64,000 bases of DNA, taken from NCBI RefSeq assembly GCF_003028855.1, contig NZ_CP028324.1, forward strand, positions 3,658,001 to 3,722,000, written 5' to 3'. This stretch comes from Pseudoduganella armeniaca (lineage in GTDB: Bacteria; Pseudomonadota; Gammaproteobacteria; Burkholderiales; Burkholderiaceae_D). Position numbers and translations under genes: made by a program. Below the pieces are notes generated by a model. That model did not search any database, was not told the DNA's origin, and was given only the letters and a program-made list of their open reading frames with translations. Of the stretch, positions 26,603-36,200 are shown in pieces (the stretch's first letter is position 1; each line of letters begins with the position of its first letter).

Positions 26603-28013
26603 CATGAAGAGCATCATCGCCGCCCTCGCCGTCGCCTTCAGCGCCGCCGGTGCCGCCCAGGCCGCCGCACCGATCGTCATCGTCAACGCCAACGAACCGG
26701 GCGTCGGCTTCAACGACCCGACGCCTGTGGAACCAGTCGGTGGCAACACCGGCACGACGCTGGGCGAACAGCGCCTGATCGCGTTCACGCACGCCGCCAA
26801 CATCTGGGGTTCCAAGCTGAACAGCTCGGTGCCGATCCGCATCCAGGCCAGCTTCGAGCCGCTGCGCTGCACCGCGTCGTCCGCCACGCTGGGTTCGGCC
26901 GGCACGCTGGAAGTGTTTTCCGACTTCCCGGGCGCCCCGAAAGCCAATACCTGGTACCCGAGCGCCCTGGCCAATAAACTGTCCGGCGTGGACCAGAGCC
27001 CGAGCATCGCCGACATCCGCGCGCGCTTCAACTCGCGCCTGGGCCTGGCCGCCGACTGCCTGCCGGGTTCGCCGTTCTACCTGGGCCTGGACGGCGCCGA
27101 CGAAGGCGGTACCGACTTCGTCGCCGTGCTGCTGCACGAAATGGGCCACGGCCTGGGCTTCCAGAGCTTCTCCGACGAGGAAACGGGTGAATACTACCTG
27201 GACACGCCGTCGATCTGGGACCACTTCATGACCGACAACCGCACCAACAAGACCTGGACGCAAATGACCCCGGCCGAGCGCATCGCCAACGCGGTCAGCG
27301 GCGACGGCATGTCCTGGGGCGGTCCGGAAGTCACGGCCGCCGTGCCGGACGTGCTGGGCAAGCTGGGCGTCGTCAACATCAGCGGCACGGCCGCTGGCTC
27401 GACCGCCGGCAACTACAAGTTCGGCGAAGCCAGCTTCGGCCTGCCGATCGGCTCGAAGGTCGTCACCGGTCAGCTGATGCCCGTCGTCGACCAGGCCGTG
27501 GGCACCGGCCTGGCCTGCGAACCGCTGAACCCGATCAACGCGAAAGCCGTCGCCGGCAATATCGCGCTGGTGGACCGCGGTTCGTGCACGTTCGTCGTCA
27601 AGGCCGCCAACGTGCAGGCCGCCGGCGCGATCGGCATGATCGTCGTCGACAATGCGCCTGGCGACCCGGCCGGCATGAGCGGCAGCGATCCATCCGTCAC
27701 GATCCCGGCAGTACGCATCAGCCAGGCCGACGGCAACGCGCTGAAGGCCAAGCTGGTCTACCGCTCGCGCACCAAGTCGGGCATCGTCGCCACCTTCAAG
27801 GCCGACGAGACCAAGATGGCCGGCACGGACAACCAGAAGCGTATCCTGATGTACACGCCGACGACGTTCGAACCAGGTTCCTCGGTGTCGCACTACACGA
27901 CGTCGGCCCGCCCGAACCAGCTGATGGAACCGGCGATCAACTCGGACCTGACGCACGAAGTGGAGCCGCCGAAGGATCTGACGCTGCCGCTGCTGCATGA
28001 TATTGGCTGGTAA
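26589..28013 (+). CDS. Secreted PA-domain metalloprotease-like protein
   Basis: This 474-residue exported protein has a signal peptide (MKRNNMKSIIAALAVAFSAAGAAQA). A zincin motif VLLHEMGHGLGFQSF lies near residue 180, and the third ligand position after HExxHxxGxx is Ser here rather than His or Asp. A PA domain is inserted at ~285-395 (NIALVDRGSCTFVVKAANVQAAGAIGMIVVDN). The C terminus RPNQLMEPAINSDLTH...LLHDIGW is shared with related secreted proteases. AAGGAG seven bases before ATG 26589 sets the start, which overlaps the PEP-CTERM gene. The two are coupled, so the protease may act on or with the anchored protein. Confidence 0.85.
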   Translation: MKRNNMKSIIAALAVAFSAAGAAQAAAPIVIVNANEPGVGFNDPTPVEPVGGNTGTTLGEQRLIAFTHAANIWGSKLNSSVPIRIQASFEPLRCTASSATLGSAGTLEVFSDFPGAPKANTWYPSALANKLSGVDQSPSIADIRARFNSRLGLAADCLPGSPFYLGLDGADEGGTDFVAVLLHEMGHGLGFQSFSDEETGEYYLDTPSIWDHFMTDNRTNKTWTQMTPAERIANAVSGDGMSWGGPEVTAAVPDVLGKLGVVNISGTAAGSTAGNYKFGEASFGLPIGSKVVTGQLMPVVDQAVGTGLACEPLNPINAKAVAGNIALVDRGSCTFVVKAANVQAAGAIGMIVVDNAPGDPAGMSGSDPSVTIPAVRISQADGNALKAKLVYRSRTKSGIVATFKADETKMAGTDNQKRILMYTPTTFEPGSSVSHYTTSARPNQLMEPAINSDLTHEVEPPKDLTLPLLHDIGW

Positions 28014-28836
28014 ATCGCCGCTGTTCGTAGCGTGAAATGCCGGGCTTGCCCGGCATTTTTTTTGGGGTCCGTCGCCGTGGGCACTGCCCCCCAAGCTTGT
28101 ATGCGCCGCCGCGACGCTGGCGAACTCCGGGGTCAGTCCCCCTGGGGACAGACCCCAGCGCCGGCACGACATCCCGCAGCCGCGCCACCTCCCACGTCGG
28201 CCGCGCCGCGCCGCCGTTCACCGCCCCATCCGGATTGAACCACACGCTGTCGATGCCGAAGCGGTTGGCGCCCAGGATGTCGGCATCCAGCCGGTCGCCC
28301 ACGATGACGGTCTCGGCAGGCCGGAACGCGCGGGCCATGCCGACGGTGTGCTGGAAGAAGCGTACGTCCGGCTTGGCGTGGCCGCACGCCTCCGACGTGG
28401 CGACGAAGGACAGGCGCTCGCGCAGGCCCGCGCTGGCAATGCGCCGCTGCTGGATCTGCTCGATGCCGTTGCTGATGACCCCCACCTCGCCGATGGCGGC
28501 CAGCGCCGCGCACAGCTCACGGGCGCCGTCCACCAGCACCACGCTTTCCGCCAGTCCTTCCAGGTACAGCTCGCTCGCCCGCCGTGGGTCCAGGTCCAGT
28601 CCGGCCGCATCGAACGTGCGCCGGAAACGCTCGACCTTCAGGAAATCCTTGGCCACCGTGCCCGCCTCGAAGTCGCGCCACAGCGCCAGGTTGATGGCCT
28701 GGTAGCGCTCGAACAGGCCAGCCGGCAGCGCCGCAACGCCGAGCGCGTGCAAGGTCCGCCGGAACGACAGCCGTTCCGAGGCCTTGAAGTCGAGCAGCGT
28801 GTCGTCCAGGTCGAACAGGAAAAGTCGATGTTTCAT
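27937..28836 (-). CDS. HAD-family phosphatase (YjjG-like nucleotidase) with a read-through C-terminal extension
   Basis: Residues 1-~227 form a complete HAD hydrolase: motif I FLFDLDDTLLDF with the nucleophile Asp, motif II GVISNG, Lys in HAKPDVRFF and motif IV IVGDRLDADILGA. YjjG-type enzymes dephosphorylate noncanonical pyrimidine nucleotides. After ...VARLRDVVPAL the family would stop, but here the frame enters a palindromic repeat (28129-28156, encoding SVPRGTDPG). It then crosses the antisense of the neighbouring terminator and 77 bases of the convergent protease-like gene before a stop. The ~72-residue tail is therefore not native. ATG 28836 is the family start. Confidence 0.85.
   Translation of the reverse strand: MKHRLFLFDLDDTLLDFKASERLSFRRTLHALGVAALPAGLFERYQAINLALWRDFEAGTVAKDFLKVERFRRTFDAAGLDLDPRRASELYLEGLAESVVLVDGARELCAALAAIGEVGVISNGIEQIQQRRIASAGLRERLSFVATSEACGHAKPDVRFFQHTVGMARAFRPAETVIVGDRLDADILGANRFGIDSVWFNPDGAVNGGAARPTWEVARLRDVVPALGSVPRGTDPGVRQRRGGAYKLGGQCPRRRTPKKMPGKPGISRYEQRRFTSQYHAAAAASDPSAAPLRASGPS
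28035..28063 (+). terminator. Rho-independent terminator of the PEP-CTERM/protease operon
   Basis: AAATGCCGGG-CTTG-CCCGGCATTT is a perfect 10-base stem with a four-base loop and a run of eight T. It begins 22 bases after the protease-like gene stop. Confidence 0.92.
28129..28156. repeat. Palindromic repeat, GGGGTCWGTCCC family, copy 1 (inside the HAD gene 3' end)
   Basis: Thirteen-base arms GGGGTCAGTCCCC (28129-28141) and GGGGACAGACCCC (28144-28156) pair with one mismatch. The same element occurs at 57131 and 57238. Its insertion point coincides with the expected end of the HAD phosphatase. Confidence 0.85.
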
Positions 28837-28858
28837 CCCAGAATGATAGCGCAGGCGC

Positions 28859-30081
28859 TCAGCGGGCGTCGGACAGCGCGACACGGGCCGCCGGCCAGGT
28901 GGCGGCGAGGAAGCCGGCCAGGGACAGCAGCGACAGGCCCAGGAACAGCCCCAGCAAGGCCAGCGGCGGCGTGCCCGCGCCCAGCAGCAACGCCGTCAGC
29001 AGCGGACCGGCGACGCGCGCCAGCAACGACGGCCCGGCCATCGCACCGGCGATGGCGCCGTAGTGACGGCGCCCGAACAGCGCCTGCGGCACGGTGCCGC
29101 GCACGATCGTCAGCACGCCGTTGCTGCCCCCAGCAGCAGGCAGAACAGCCCGGCCGCCCACTGCTGGCGCGCCAGCAGCAGCATCGTCAGCAAACCGAGC
29201 GGCAGCGCGGCAAAGGCGAGGCGGCCGATGTGCTGTGGCGGCGCGTCCTGGAACCACAGCCGCTCGGCAATGCGGCCCGCCACCTGGGCCGGACCGATCA
29301 GCGCGGCCAGCGTCACCGCCAGCGCGGCGCCGTAGCCCAGCTGGCGCAGCAGCGGGATCAGGTGCACGGCCAAGGCGGAAAAGATCAGCGCGTTGACGGC
29401 AAAGGCCAGCGCCAGCTTCCAGAACGCCGGATGGCGCACAGCCTGGCGCAATTCCAGGTCGGTGGCGGCGGTCGTACCGCTGGCCGGCGCTGGTGCGGCG
29501 GCGCTGTGCCGGCCGCCCAGGCACAGGTGCAGCGGCAAGCACAGCAACACGTGCATGGCGGCATAGGCCAGGCACGTGCCACGCCAGCCCAGCAGCGCTT
29601 CCAGGTGCAAGGTCAGCGGCCAGAACACCGTGCTGGCGAAGCCACCGAACAGTGTCAGGGTCGAGATCAGCCGGCGCGAGGCGGCGCCGAAATCGCGGTT
29701 CAGGGTGGCGAAGGCGGCCTCGTACAAGGTCAGCGCCATTGCCAGGCCGAGCATTGTCCAGGCCAGCAGGTACATGGCCAGCGACGTCGTCCCGGCCAGC
29801 AGCGCCATGCCGGCCGCGGCGGCCAGCGAGCCGGCGCCCATCACGGCACGCCCGCCCAGGCGGTCCAGCAGCGCGCCGGCCGGCGTGGCGGCCAGGCCGG
29901 AGACGATCAGGCTCCACGAGTAGGCGCCGTACACCAGCGCGCCGCTCCAGTGGAACTCGCGCGCCAGCGCCGGCCCCAGGATCGTGATGCTGTAGTACAG
30001 CGAGCCCCAGGAGGCAATCTGCGTGATGGCCAGGATCGCCAGCGTGGCGCGCTGGCGTCGCGCTTCCGGCGCGCCGCTCAA
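28859..30081 (-). pseudogene. MFS transporter with one frame break
   Basis: This is a 12-helix major facilitator of ~407 residues when repaired. The N-terminal frame (ATLAILAITQIASWGSLYYS...) runs to LFCLLLGAA near 29131. The next frame continues NGVLTIVRGTVPQALFGRRHYG to the end. The break is in the CCCCC run 29127-29131, and one extra G in the coding strand joins the frames as LLGGSNGVLTIVRG. A TTG start at 30081 overlaps the SDR stop (TTGA) and is the best candidate, as no ATG is present. The substrate is unknown. It is probably intact in the organism. Confidence 0.8.
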
Positions 30082-30863
30082 ATCGTGTCGGCGGTGCCGC
30101 CGTCCACCCGCAGCGCGGCGCCCGTGGTGGCGGAAGCCTGCGGCGAACAGACGTAGACGACCATGTTGGCCACCTCCTCCGGCAGGGCGACCCGTTGCAG
30201 GATCGAGCTGGCACGGTGCTGGCGCACGAAGGCGTTGGCGCGTTCCAGCGCCACCTCGGCGCTCTCGCCCGGCGCCACCATCTCCTGCACGCCCTCGGAC
30301 AAGGTGGGGCCCGGCAGCACGCTGTTGACGGTGATGCCGGTCCCGGCCAGGCTCTTGGCCAGGCCGCGCGCGACGGCCAGGTTGGCCGTCTTGGTGAAGC
30401 CATAATGGATCATGTCGGCCGGGATGTTGATGGCCGATTCGGACGAGATGAACACGATGCGGCCCCAGTTGCGCTGCCGCATGCCGGGCAGCCAGGCGCG
30501 GCTGGCGCGCACGCCGGACATCACGTTGACCTCGAAGAAGCGGGTCCATTCGCTGTCCGGGATCTCGTCGAACGGCTGCGGGCCGAAGATGCCGACGTTG
30601 TTGACCAGGATGTCGCACTCGGGCTCGGCGGCGTGCAACTGTTCGAAGCCGGCCGCGCCGCCCAGGTCGACGGCGTGGCCGCGCGCGTTCGCCCCTGGCA
30701 CGGCGGCAGCCAGCCGGGCCAGCGCGGCATCGACGTCGGCCTGCTTGCGGCCGGTGATCACGACGCTGGCGCCGGCCCGCGCCAGCCCCAGCGCGATGGC
30801 GTATCCGATGCCCCGGGTGGAACCGGTAACGATGGCGGTCTTGCCGCCCAGGTCGATCTGCAT
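30078..30863 (-). CDS. Short-chain dehydrogenase/reductase
   Basis: This 261-residue classical SDR has cofactor motif TGSTRGIG, NNVG (as in NNAG), catalytic Ser in FISSESA, YGFTK (Tyr/Lys) and LPGPTLSEGV. The first residues GGKTAIVTGST with TGRKQADV leave NADP(H) likely. ATG 30863 follows GGAGGA; 21 upstream codons are excluded. Its stop overlaps the MFS start, so the pair may import and oxidise or reduce a small compound. The substrate cannot be named. Confidence 0.9.
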   Translation of the reverse strand: MQIDLGGKTAIVTGSTRGIGYAIALGLARAGASVVITGRKQADVDAALARLAAAVPGANARGHAVDLGGAAGFEQLHAAEPECDILVNNVGIFGPQPFDEIPDSEWTRFFEVNVMSGVRASRAWLPGMRQRNWGRIVFISSESAINIPADMIHYGFTKTANLAVARGLAKSLAGTGITVNSVLPGPTLSEGVQEMVAPGESAEVALERANAFVRQHRASSILQRVALPEEVANMVVYVCSPQASATTGAALRVDGGTADTI

Positions 30864-31062
30864 GCTTGTCCTCCCTGCGTGAATGATAAAGCGTGGCAAA
30901 AACAACACTGTAGCGTGCCGTGGCAAAACGTGCAGGCCGGCGCGCTGTCAACCCGGGCGAGACGTCTAGACAACATGCTCGAGAAAACAGGTGCCAAAAC
31001 CCCGGCCGGGACGGTAGACTGGCGAAATACCTTTACAGCAATATTCCTGTGAGACATCGCCC

Positions 31063-32025
31063 TTGACCCGTTACCGCCTATCGCGCCCCTCCTGGGCGGC
31101 CTCCCGTGTCTGGGCCGCGCTGGCGCTGCTGCTGGCGGGCCTGGCCGCCCCGGCCCATGCCGTGACGGCGGCCAGCGACACGATCGCCGTGCTGTTTCCC
31201 GATATCGGCGAGCCGTACCGCAAGGTGTTTACGGAAATGATCGACGGCGTCGAACTGCAACTGGGCGGCAAGGTGCGGGCCATTCCGGTCGGTGCCGCTA
31301 ACAGTGCCGAGCTGCAGGCCAGCCTGAAGCGCCAGGGTGCCCGCGCCGTCATCGCGCTGGGCCGGCAAGGATTGAAGACGGCCGGCACGCTCGATGGCTC
31401 GTTCGGCATCGTCGTCGGTGGCATCAGCGCGCTGCCCGAGCCGGAGCGCTGGCGCGGCATCAGCCTGGCGCCCGATCCCGTGCTGCTGTTTTCCTGGCTG
31501 AAGACGCTGGTGCCGGGCGTGCGCCGCGTGTTCGTCGTGCACCACCCGGTGCACAGCCAGGCCATCGTGCGGCTGGCACGCGAGGCCGCGCGCGGCCAGG
31601 GCCTGGAGCTGCTCGCATTCGAGGCGAACGACCTGGCGGCGGCCGTACGTGGCTACCATGCGGCCTTCGCCATGTCGGACGGGCGCCGCGACGCGCTCTG
31701 GCTGCCGCAGGACAGCGTCACCGTCGACGACACGACGATCCTGCCGATGCTGCTGCGCGAATCCTGGAACCGGGGCGTGCCGCTGTTCTCCAGCAGCATC
31801 CTGCATGTGCGCAAAGGCGTGCTGTTCGCCCTCTATCCGGACAACGTGGCGCTCGGGCGCGACCTGGCCGTGCTGGCGCAGGCCGCGCTGGTGTCGGACG
31901 AGAACGCCCGTCCCGGCCTGCAGCCGCTGCGCGCCGTGCGCGTCGCCTTCAATACCCGCACGGCCAGCCACCTGGGCCTGGAGGTGGACAGCCACCAGCA
32001 TCCGTTCGACGCGATTTTTCCGTAA
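31063..32025 (+). CDS. Periplasmic binding protein, ABC_sub_bind (PF04392-like) family
   Basis: This 320-residue exported protein starts at TTG and has a signal peptide ending AHA near residue 33. The two-lobe fold is suggested by TIAVLFPDIGEPYRKVFTEMI, ARAVIALGRQG, VRRVFVVHHPVHSQ and PLFSSSILHVRKGVLFALYPDN. The protein has no ABC permease or ATPase partner nearby. It is a paralogue of the next gene, which lies upstream of a hybrid sensor kinase, so it more likely presents a ligand to that sensor than feeds a transporter. The ligand is unknown. Confidence 0.8.
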   Translation: MTRYRLSRPSWAASRVWAALALLLAGLAAPAHAVTAASDTIAVLFPDIGEPYRKVFTEMIDGVELQLGGKVRAIPVGAANSAELQASLKRQGARAVIALGRQGLKTAGTLDGSFGIVVGGISALPEPERWRGISLAPDPVLLFSWLKTLVPGVRRVFVVHHPVHSQAIVRLAREAARGQGLELLAFEANDLAAAVRGYHAAFAMSDGRRDALWLPQDSVTVDDTTILPMLLRESWNRGVPLFSSSILHVRKGVLFALYPDNVALGRDLAVLAQAALVSDENARPGLQPLRAVRVAFNTRTASHLGLEVDSHQHPFDAIFP

Positions 32026-32050
32026 TGGAATAGTGCTGTGTGTAAATTAA

Positions 32051-32080
32051 TTTCTTTTCGGCTAATAAACGGCGTATACT
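32051..32080 (+). promoter_or_regulatory. Probable promoter of the second binding protein and hybrid kinase
   Basis: TATACT (32075-32080) lies 17-18 bases after a T-rich -35-like TTTCTTT (32051-32057) in an AT-rich gap. It lies 55 bases before the ATG of the next gene. Confidence 0.5.
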
Positions 32081-32135
32081 GCCGGCCATTGCGTCATTGT
32101 GAAGTTGACAGGCCCGCCTGCACCGAAAGAACGAC

Positions 32136-33287
32136 ATGATCCAAGCACGATTTTCCCCCGCTCGGCTGCTGGGCGCCCTGCTGGCCGCCTGCGTGCTGGC
32201 CGGCCCGGCCGCCGCTTCCACCGCATCAACCGGCGCCACGGTCGCCGCGCCGGCGACCATCGAATTGCCGGGCATCCCGGCCCAGGCGCGCCAGTCGGTC
32301 GGCGCGCTGTTCGACACGATCGACGGCGTCAGCCCGGCCCTGCCCTGGCGCGACGACGTCGTGCCCGTCACGATGGCGCAGCTGGAAGACCAGCTGCGCC
32401 GGCCGGACGTGCGCGCCTCGATCGGCAAGGGCACGATCGCCGTGCTGTACCCCAACGTGGCGCAACCGTTCCTGGCCGCGTTCACCAGCATGATCAAGGG
32501 CATCGAGGAGCGTACCGGCCTGCCCGTGCGCAGCTATGCGGTCGACACCCGGCAGGATGGCGGCGAGCTGAACACGATGCTGCGCCAGGCCGGCACCAAG
32601 GTCGTCATCGCGCTGGGGCGCCAGGGCCTGTCCGCCACCGCCGGCCTGGACCGCGACATCTCCGTGCTGGTCGGCGGCGTGCTGCTGCTGTCGGACACCG
32701 ACAACGTGGCCGGCATCAGCCTGACGCCCGATCCCGCGCTGCTGTTCGCCCGCCTGCACGCGCTGCTGCCGGACCTGAAGCGCGTGATCGTGGTCTACAA
32801 CCCGAAGAACAGCGAATGGCTGATCCGGCTGGCGCGCGAGGCCGCCCGCGCCCAGGGCCTGGAACTGGCCGCCTACGTGGCCGGCGACATGGCGCGCGCG
32901 GCCCAGCTCTACCCGCAGTTGATCGCCGCGGCCGACGGCCGCCGCGATGCGGTCTGGCTGCCGCACGACGCCACCACCGTCGAGGAAAGCACGATCCTGC
33001 CGCTGGTGCTGCGCGAGACCTGGAACGGCGGCGTGCCGCTGTTCTCCAGCAACGTGCTGCACGTGAAGAAAGGCGCGCTGTTCGCGATGGTGCCGGACAA
33101 CGTGGAGATGGGCCGCACCCTGGCCAGCTCCGCGCTGGGCATGCTGGCCGGCGGCGCGCGCGGTCGCACGCTGGCGCCGTCGCGCACGCTGCAGACGGCG
33201 ATCAACCTGCGCACCGCCAGCCACGTCGGCCTGCAACTGGGCTGGCAGCAGCAGCGCAGCTTCGATTTCGTGTTCCCGCGGCCGTGA
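32136..33287 (+). CDS. Periplasmic binding protein, paralogue of the upstream gene
   Basis: This 383-residue exported protein has a signal peptide to AAAS (~28). An extra ~70-residue segment (IPAQARQSVGALFDTIDG...) is followed by the binding fold: GTIAVLYPNVAQPFLAAFTSM, VVIALGRQGLS, LKRVIVVYNPKNSEWLIRLAREAARAQGLEL and PLFSSNVLHVKKGALFAMVPDN. The last two segments are nearly the same as in the upstream paralogue. It ends 12 bases before the hybrid kinase, so it is probably the periplasmic ligand-binding partner of that kinase. Confidence 0.82.
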   Translation: MIQARFSPARLLGALLAACVLAGPAAASTASTGATVAAPATIELPGIPAQARQSVGALFDTIDGVSPALPWRDDVVPVTMAQLEDQLRRPDVRASIGKGTIAVLYPNVAQPFLAAFTSMIKGIEERTGLPVRSYAVDTRQDGGELNTMLRQAGTKVVIALGRQGLSATAGLDRDISVLVGGVLLLSDTDNVAGISLTPDPALLFARLHALLPDLKRVIVVYNPKNSEWLIRLAREAARAQGLELAAYVAGDMARAAQLYPQLIAAADGRRDAVWLPHDATTVEESTILPLVLRETWNGGVPLFSSNVLHVKKGALFAMVPDNVEMGRTLASSALGMLAGGARGRTLAPSRTLQTAINLRTASHVGLQLGWQQQRSFDFVFPRP

Positions 33288-33299
33288 TCACAGGGCACC

Positions 33300-36200
33300 A
33301 TGAACGTCTCCGTCGCCAGCCGGGTCGACCAGGCCCTGCGCCGCACCGGCTTCGGCCTGCAGCTGTCCGTCATCGTTTCCGTCGCCATCATCGGCCTGGC
33401 CCTGTTCTCGTCGCTGATGAACTCGATGCAGGCCAGCGCGCGCATGCGCGACTATTTCCTCGGCCAGGGCCAGCGCATCGCCGACAACTTCGCCCGCCAG
33501 AGTACCCTGGCGCTGCTGTTCCATTCGCCCGAGAACGCGCGCGAGGTGGTCGGCAGCACGCTGGCGTTCCCGGACGTGACGGCAGTGCAGATCAGCGACG
33601 CGCGCCACCAGGTGCTGCTGCAGCAGGCCCACGGCGGCCGCTGGGCGATCAAGCCCGACCCGCAGGCGGCGCCCACGCGCGCCACCCTGCTGGCCGAGAA
33701 CGGCGATGCCTGGCTGTTTGCCGCGCCCGTGCTGGGCGGGCAGAGCGAGGCCTCGCCGTTCGACGCGCAGGAGCACCAGCCGCAATTGCTCGGCTATGTC
33801 CACGTCCAGGTCGGCAAGGGCACCTTGAACAAGCTGACCTGGTCCCTGATGCTGGGCAACCTGGGCATCACCCTGTCGTTTGCCGTCATCCTGCTGGTGC
33901 TGGTGCGGCTGCTGACGCGGCGCATGACCGAGCCGCTGCGTGCCCTGTCGAACCTGATGCGGCGGGCCCGCCGCGGCGAGGCGCGCCTGCGCGCCGACGC
34001 CGCCGGGCCGCGCGAACTGGTCGACATGGCGCACACGTTCAACCAGATGATGACGGTGCTGGAGCAGCGCGAGGAAGAACTGAAGGAATCGCGCGACGCG
34101 GCCGTCAACATGGCGCAGATCAAGGCGCAGTTCGCGGCCACCGTCAGCCACGAGGTGCGCACCCCGCTCAACGGCGTGGTCGGCATGCTCGACATGCTCA
34201 AGGAAATGCAGCTCAATGCACGCCAGCGCGAATGCGTGGACGTGGCCTGGAACGCCTCGCGCACGCTGATCGAGCTGATCAACAACATCCTCGACTTCTC
34301 GAAGATGGAGGCGGGCAAGCTCACCTTGCAGGAAAGCGACTTCGACGTGGCCCGCCTGCTGGCGGACGTGGTCGAGCTGTTGCAGCGGACCGCGCAACAG
34401 AAAGGCGTCGCGCTGGGCTACGACCTGGCGCCCGGTGTGCCGGCCGCCGTCCATGCGGACGCGTTGCGGCTGCGCCAGATCCTGATCAACCTGCTGGGCA
34501 ATGCCGTCAAGTTTACCGAACGCGGCGAGGTCATGGTGCGGGTGGCCGCCTGCGAGATCAACGGCATGCCCGGCCTGCGCTTCGAGGTGCGCGACACCGG
34601 CATCGGCATGAGCGCCCAGGTGCTGCGCCACCTGTTCGAATCCTATGTGCAGCCCGATCCGTCCACCACGCGGCGCTACGGCGGCACGGGCCTGGGCCTG
34701 GCCATCTGCCGCCAGCTGACGGCCCTGATGGGCGGCGACATCAGCGTTGCCAGCACGCCGGGCGAAGGCACCACCTTCGTGTTTACCGTGCGCGCGGCGG
34801 AGGCCACCGCCACGTCAGTGGCAACGGCCAGCGTACCGGCGCCGACGTCGGCCCAGCCCGCCGCGCCGGCCCAGGCCTTCCGCGTGCTGGTGGCGGAGGA
34901 CAACCGCACCAACCAGATGGTGGCGGCCGGCATGCTGTCGATGAACGGCTGCGTGTGCGAGTTTGCCGCCGACGGCCGCGCCGCCGTGGCCGCCGTGCAG
35001 CGCGGCCGCTTCGACCTGATCCTGATGGACTGCAGCATGCCGGAGATGGACGGCTACGAGGCCACGGCCCACATCCGCGCCATCGAGGACACGCTGGGCC
35101 GGCACACGCCGATCGTGGCGATGACGGCCAACACCCAGCGCGGCGACGCCGAGAAATGCCTGGCCGCCGGCATGGACGACTACCTGGCCAAGCCGATCAC
35201 GCTGGTCGAATTGCGCCACAAGCTGGAGCGCTGGCTGCCGCATCCGGCCAGCGCGCCCGAGCCGTCGGCGCCGTGCGCCACCGAAACCGAGCCAGTGCTG
35301 GACCGCGCCGTGTTCGACAAGCTGCGCGACATCCTGGGACCGGCGCTGCCGCAGGCCGTCACGCCGTTCCTGGAGGACGCGCCAGTCTACCTGGCCGAGC
35401 TGGAAGCGGCCGTCGCCCAGGAGGACGGCGCCATTGCCCGCGCCCGCGCGCATGCGCTGAAGGGCGCGGCCGGCAACCTGGGTGCCAGCGTGCTGGCCGC
35501 GCTGGCGCAGGAGGCGGAACAGCACGCCATCGGCGGCGACACGGCAGCCGTTGCGCGGTTGCTGGCGCCGCTGCGCGCGGCCCATGACGCTGTCGCCGCG
35601 CTGCTGCGCGCCGCCGTGGATACGCCGGCGCCCGAGACCGAACTGGCACTGGCCGAACAGGCCAGCGTGCTGGTGGTGGACGACGACCGCAGCACCCGCA
35701 CCACCCTGCGCCACACCTTGCAGCGCGACGGCTTCCGCGTCGAGGAAGCGGCCGACGGCGCCGAGGCGCTGGCGATGCTGCCGCGCTGCCAGCCGGACGT
35801 GATCCTGATGGACGCCGTGATGCCGGTGATGGACGGCTTTACCGCCTGCGCGCGCCTGCAGGAGCTGCCGGGCGGACGCGCGATTCCCGTGCTGATGATC
35901 ACGGCGCTGCAGGACAACAACTCGGTCGAGCGCGCGTTCGCGGCCGGCGCCAGCGACTACATCCCGAAGCCGATCCACTACGCCGTGCTGTCGCAGCGGG
36001 TGCGCCGCATCATCGAGGCCAACCGCGCCGAGAAGCGCATCCGCCACCTGGCCTACAACGACCTGTTGACGGGACTGCCGAACCGCACGCTGTTCTTCGA
36101 CCTGCTCGGTCAGGGCATCGCCCACGCGCTCACGCACGAGACCCAGCTGGCCGTGCTGTTCATGGACCTGGACCGCTTCAAGTACGTCAACGACAACCTG

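Noticed and set aside
26589..28013. Calling the PA-domain protein a classical metzincin
   Set aside because: The HExxHxxGxxH third ligand is Ser at the expected place (HEMGHGLGFQS), so only a zincin-like, not metzincin, assignment is supported.
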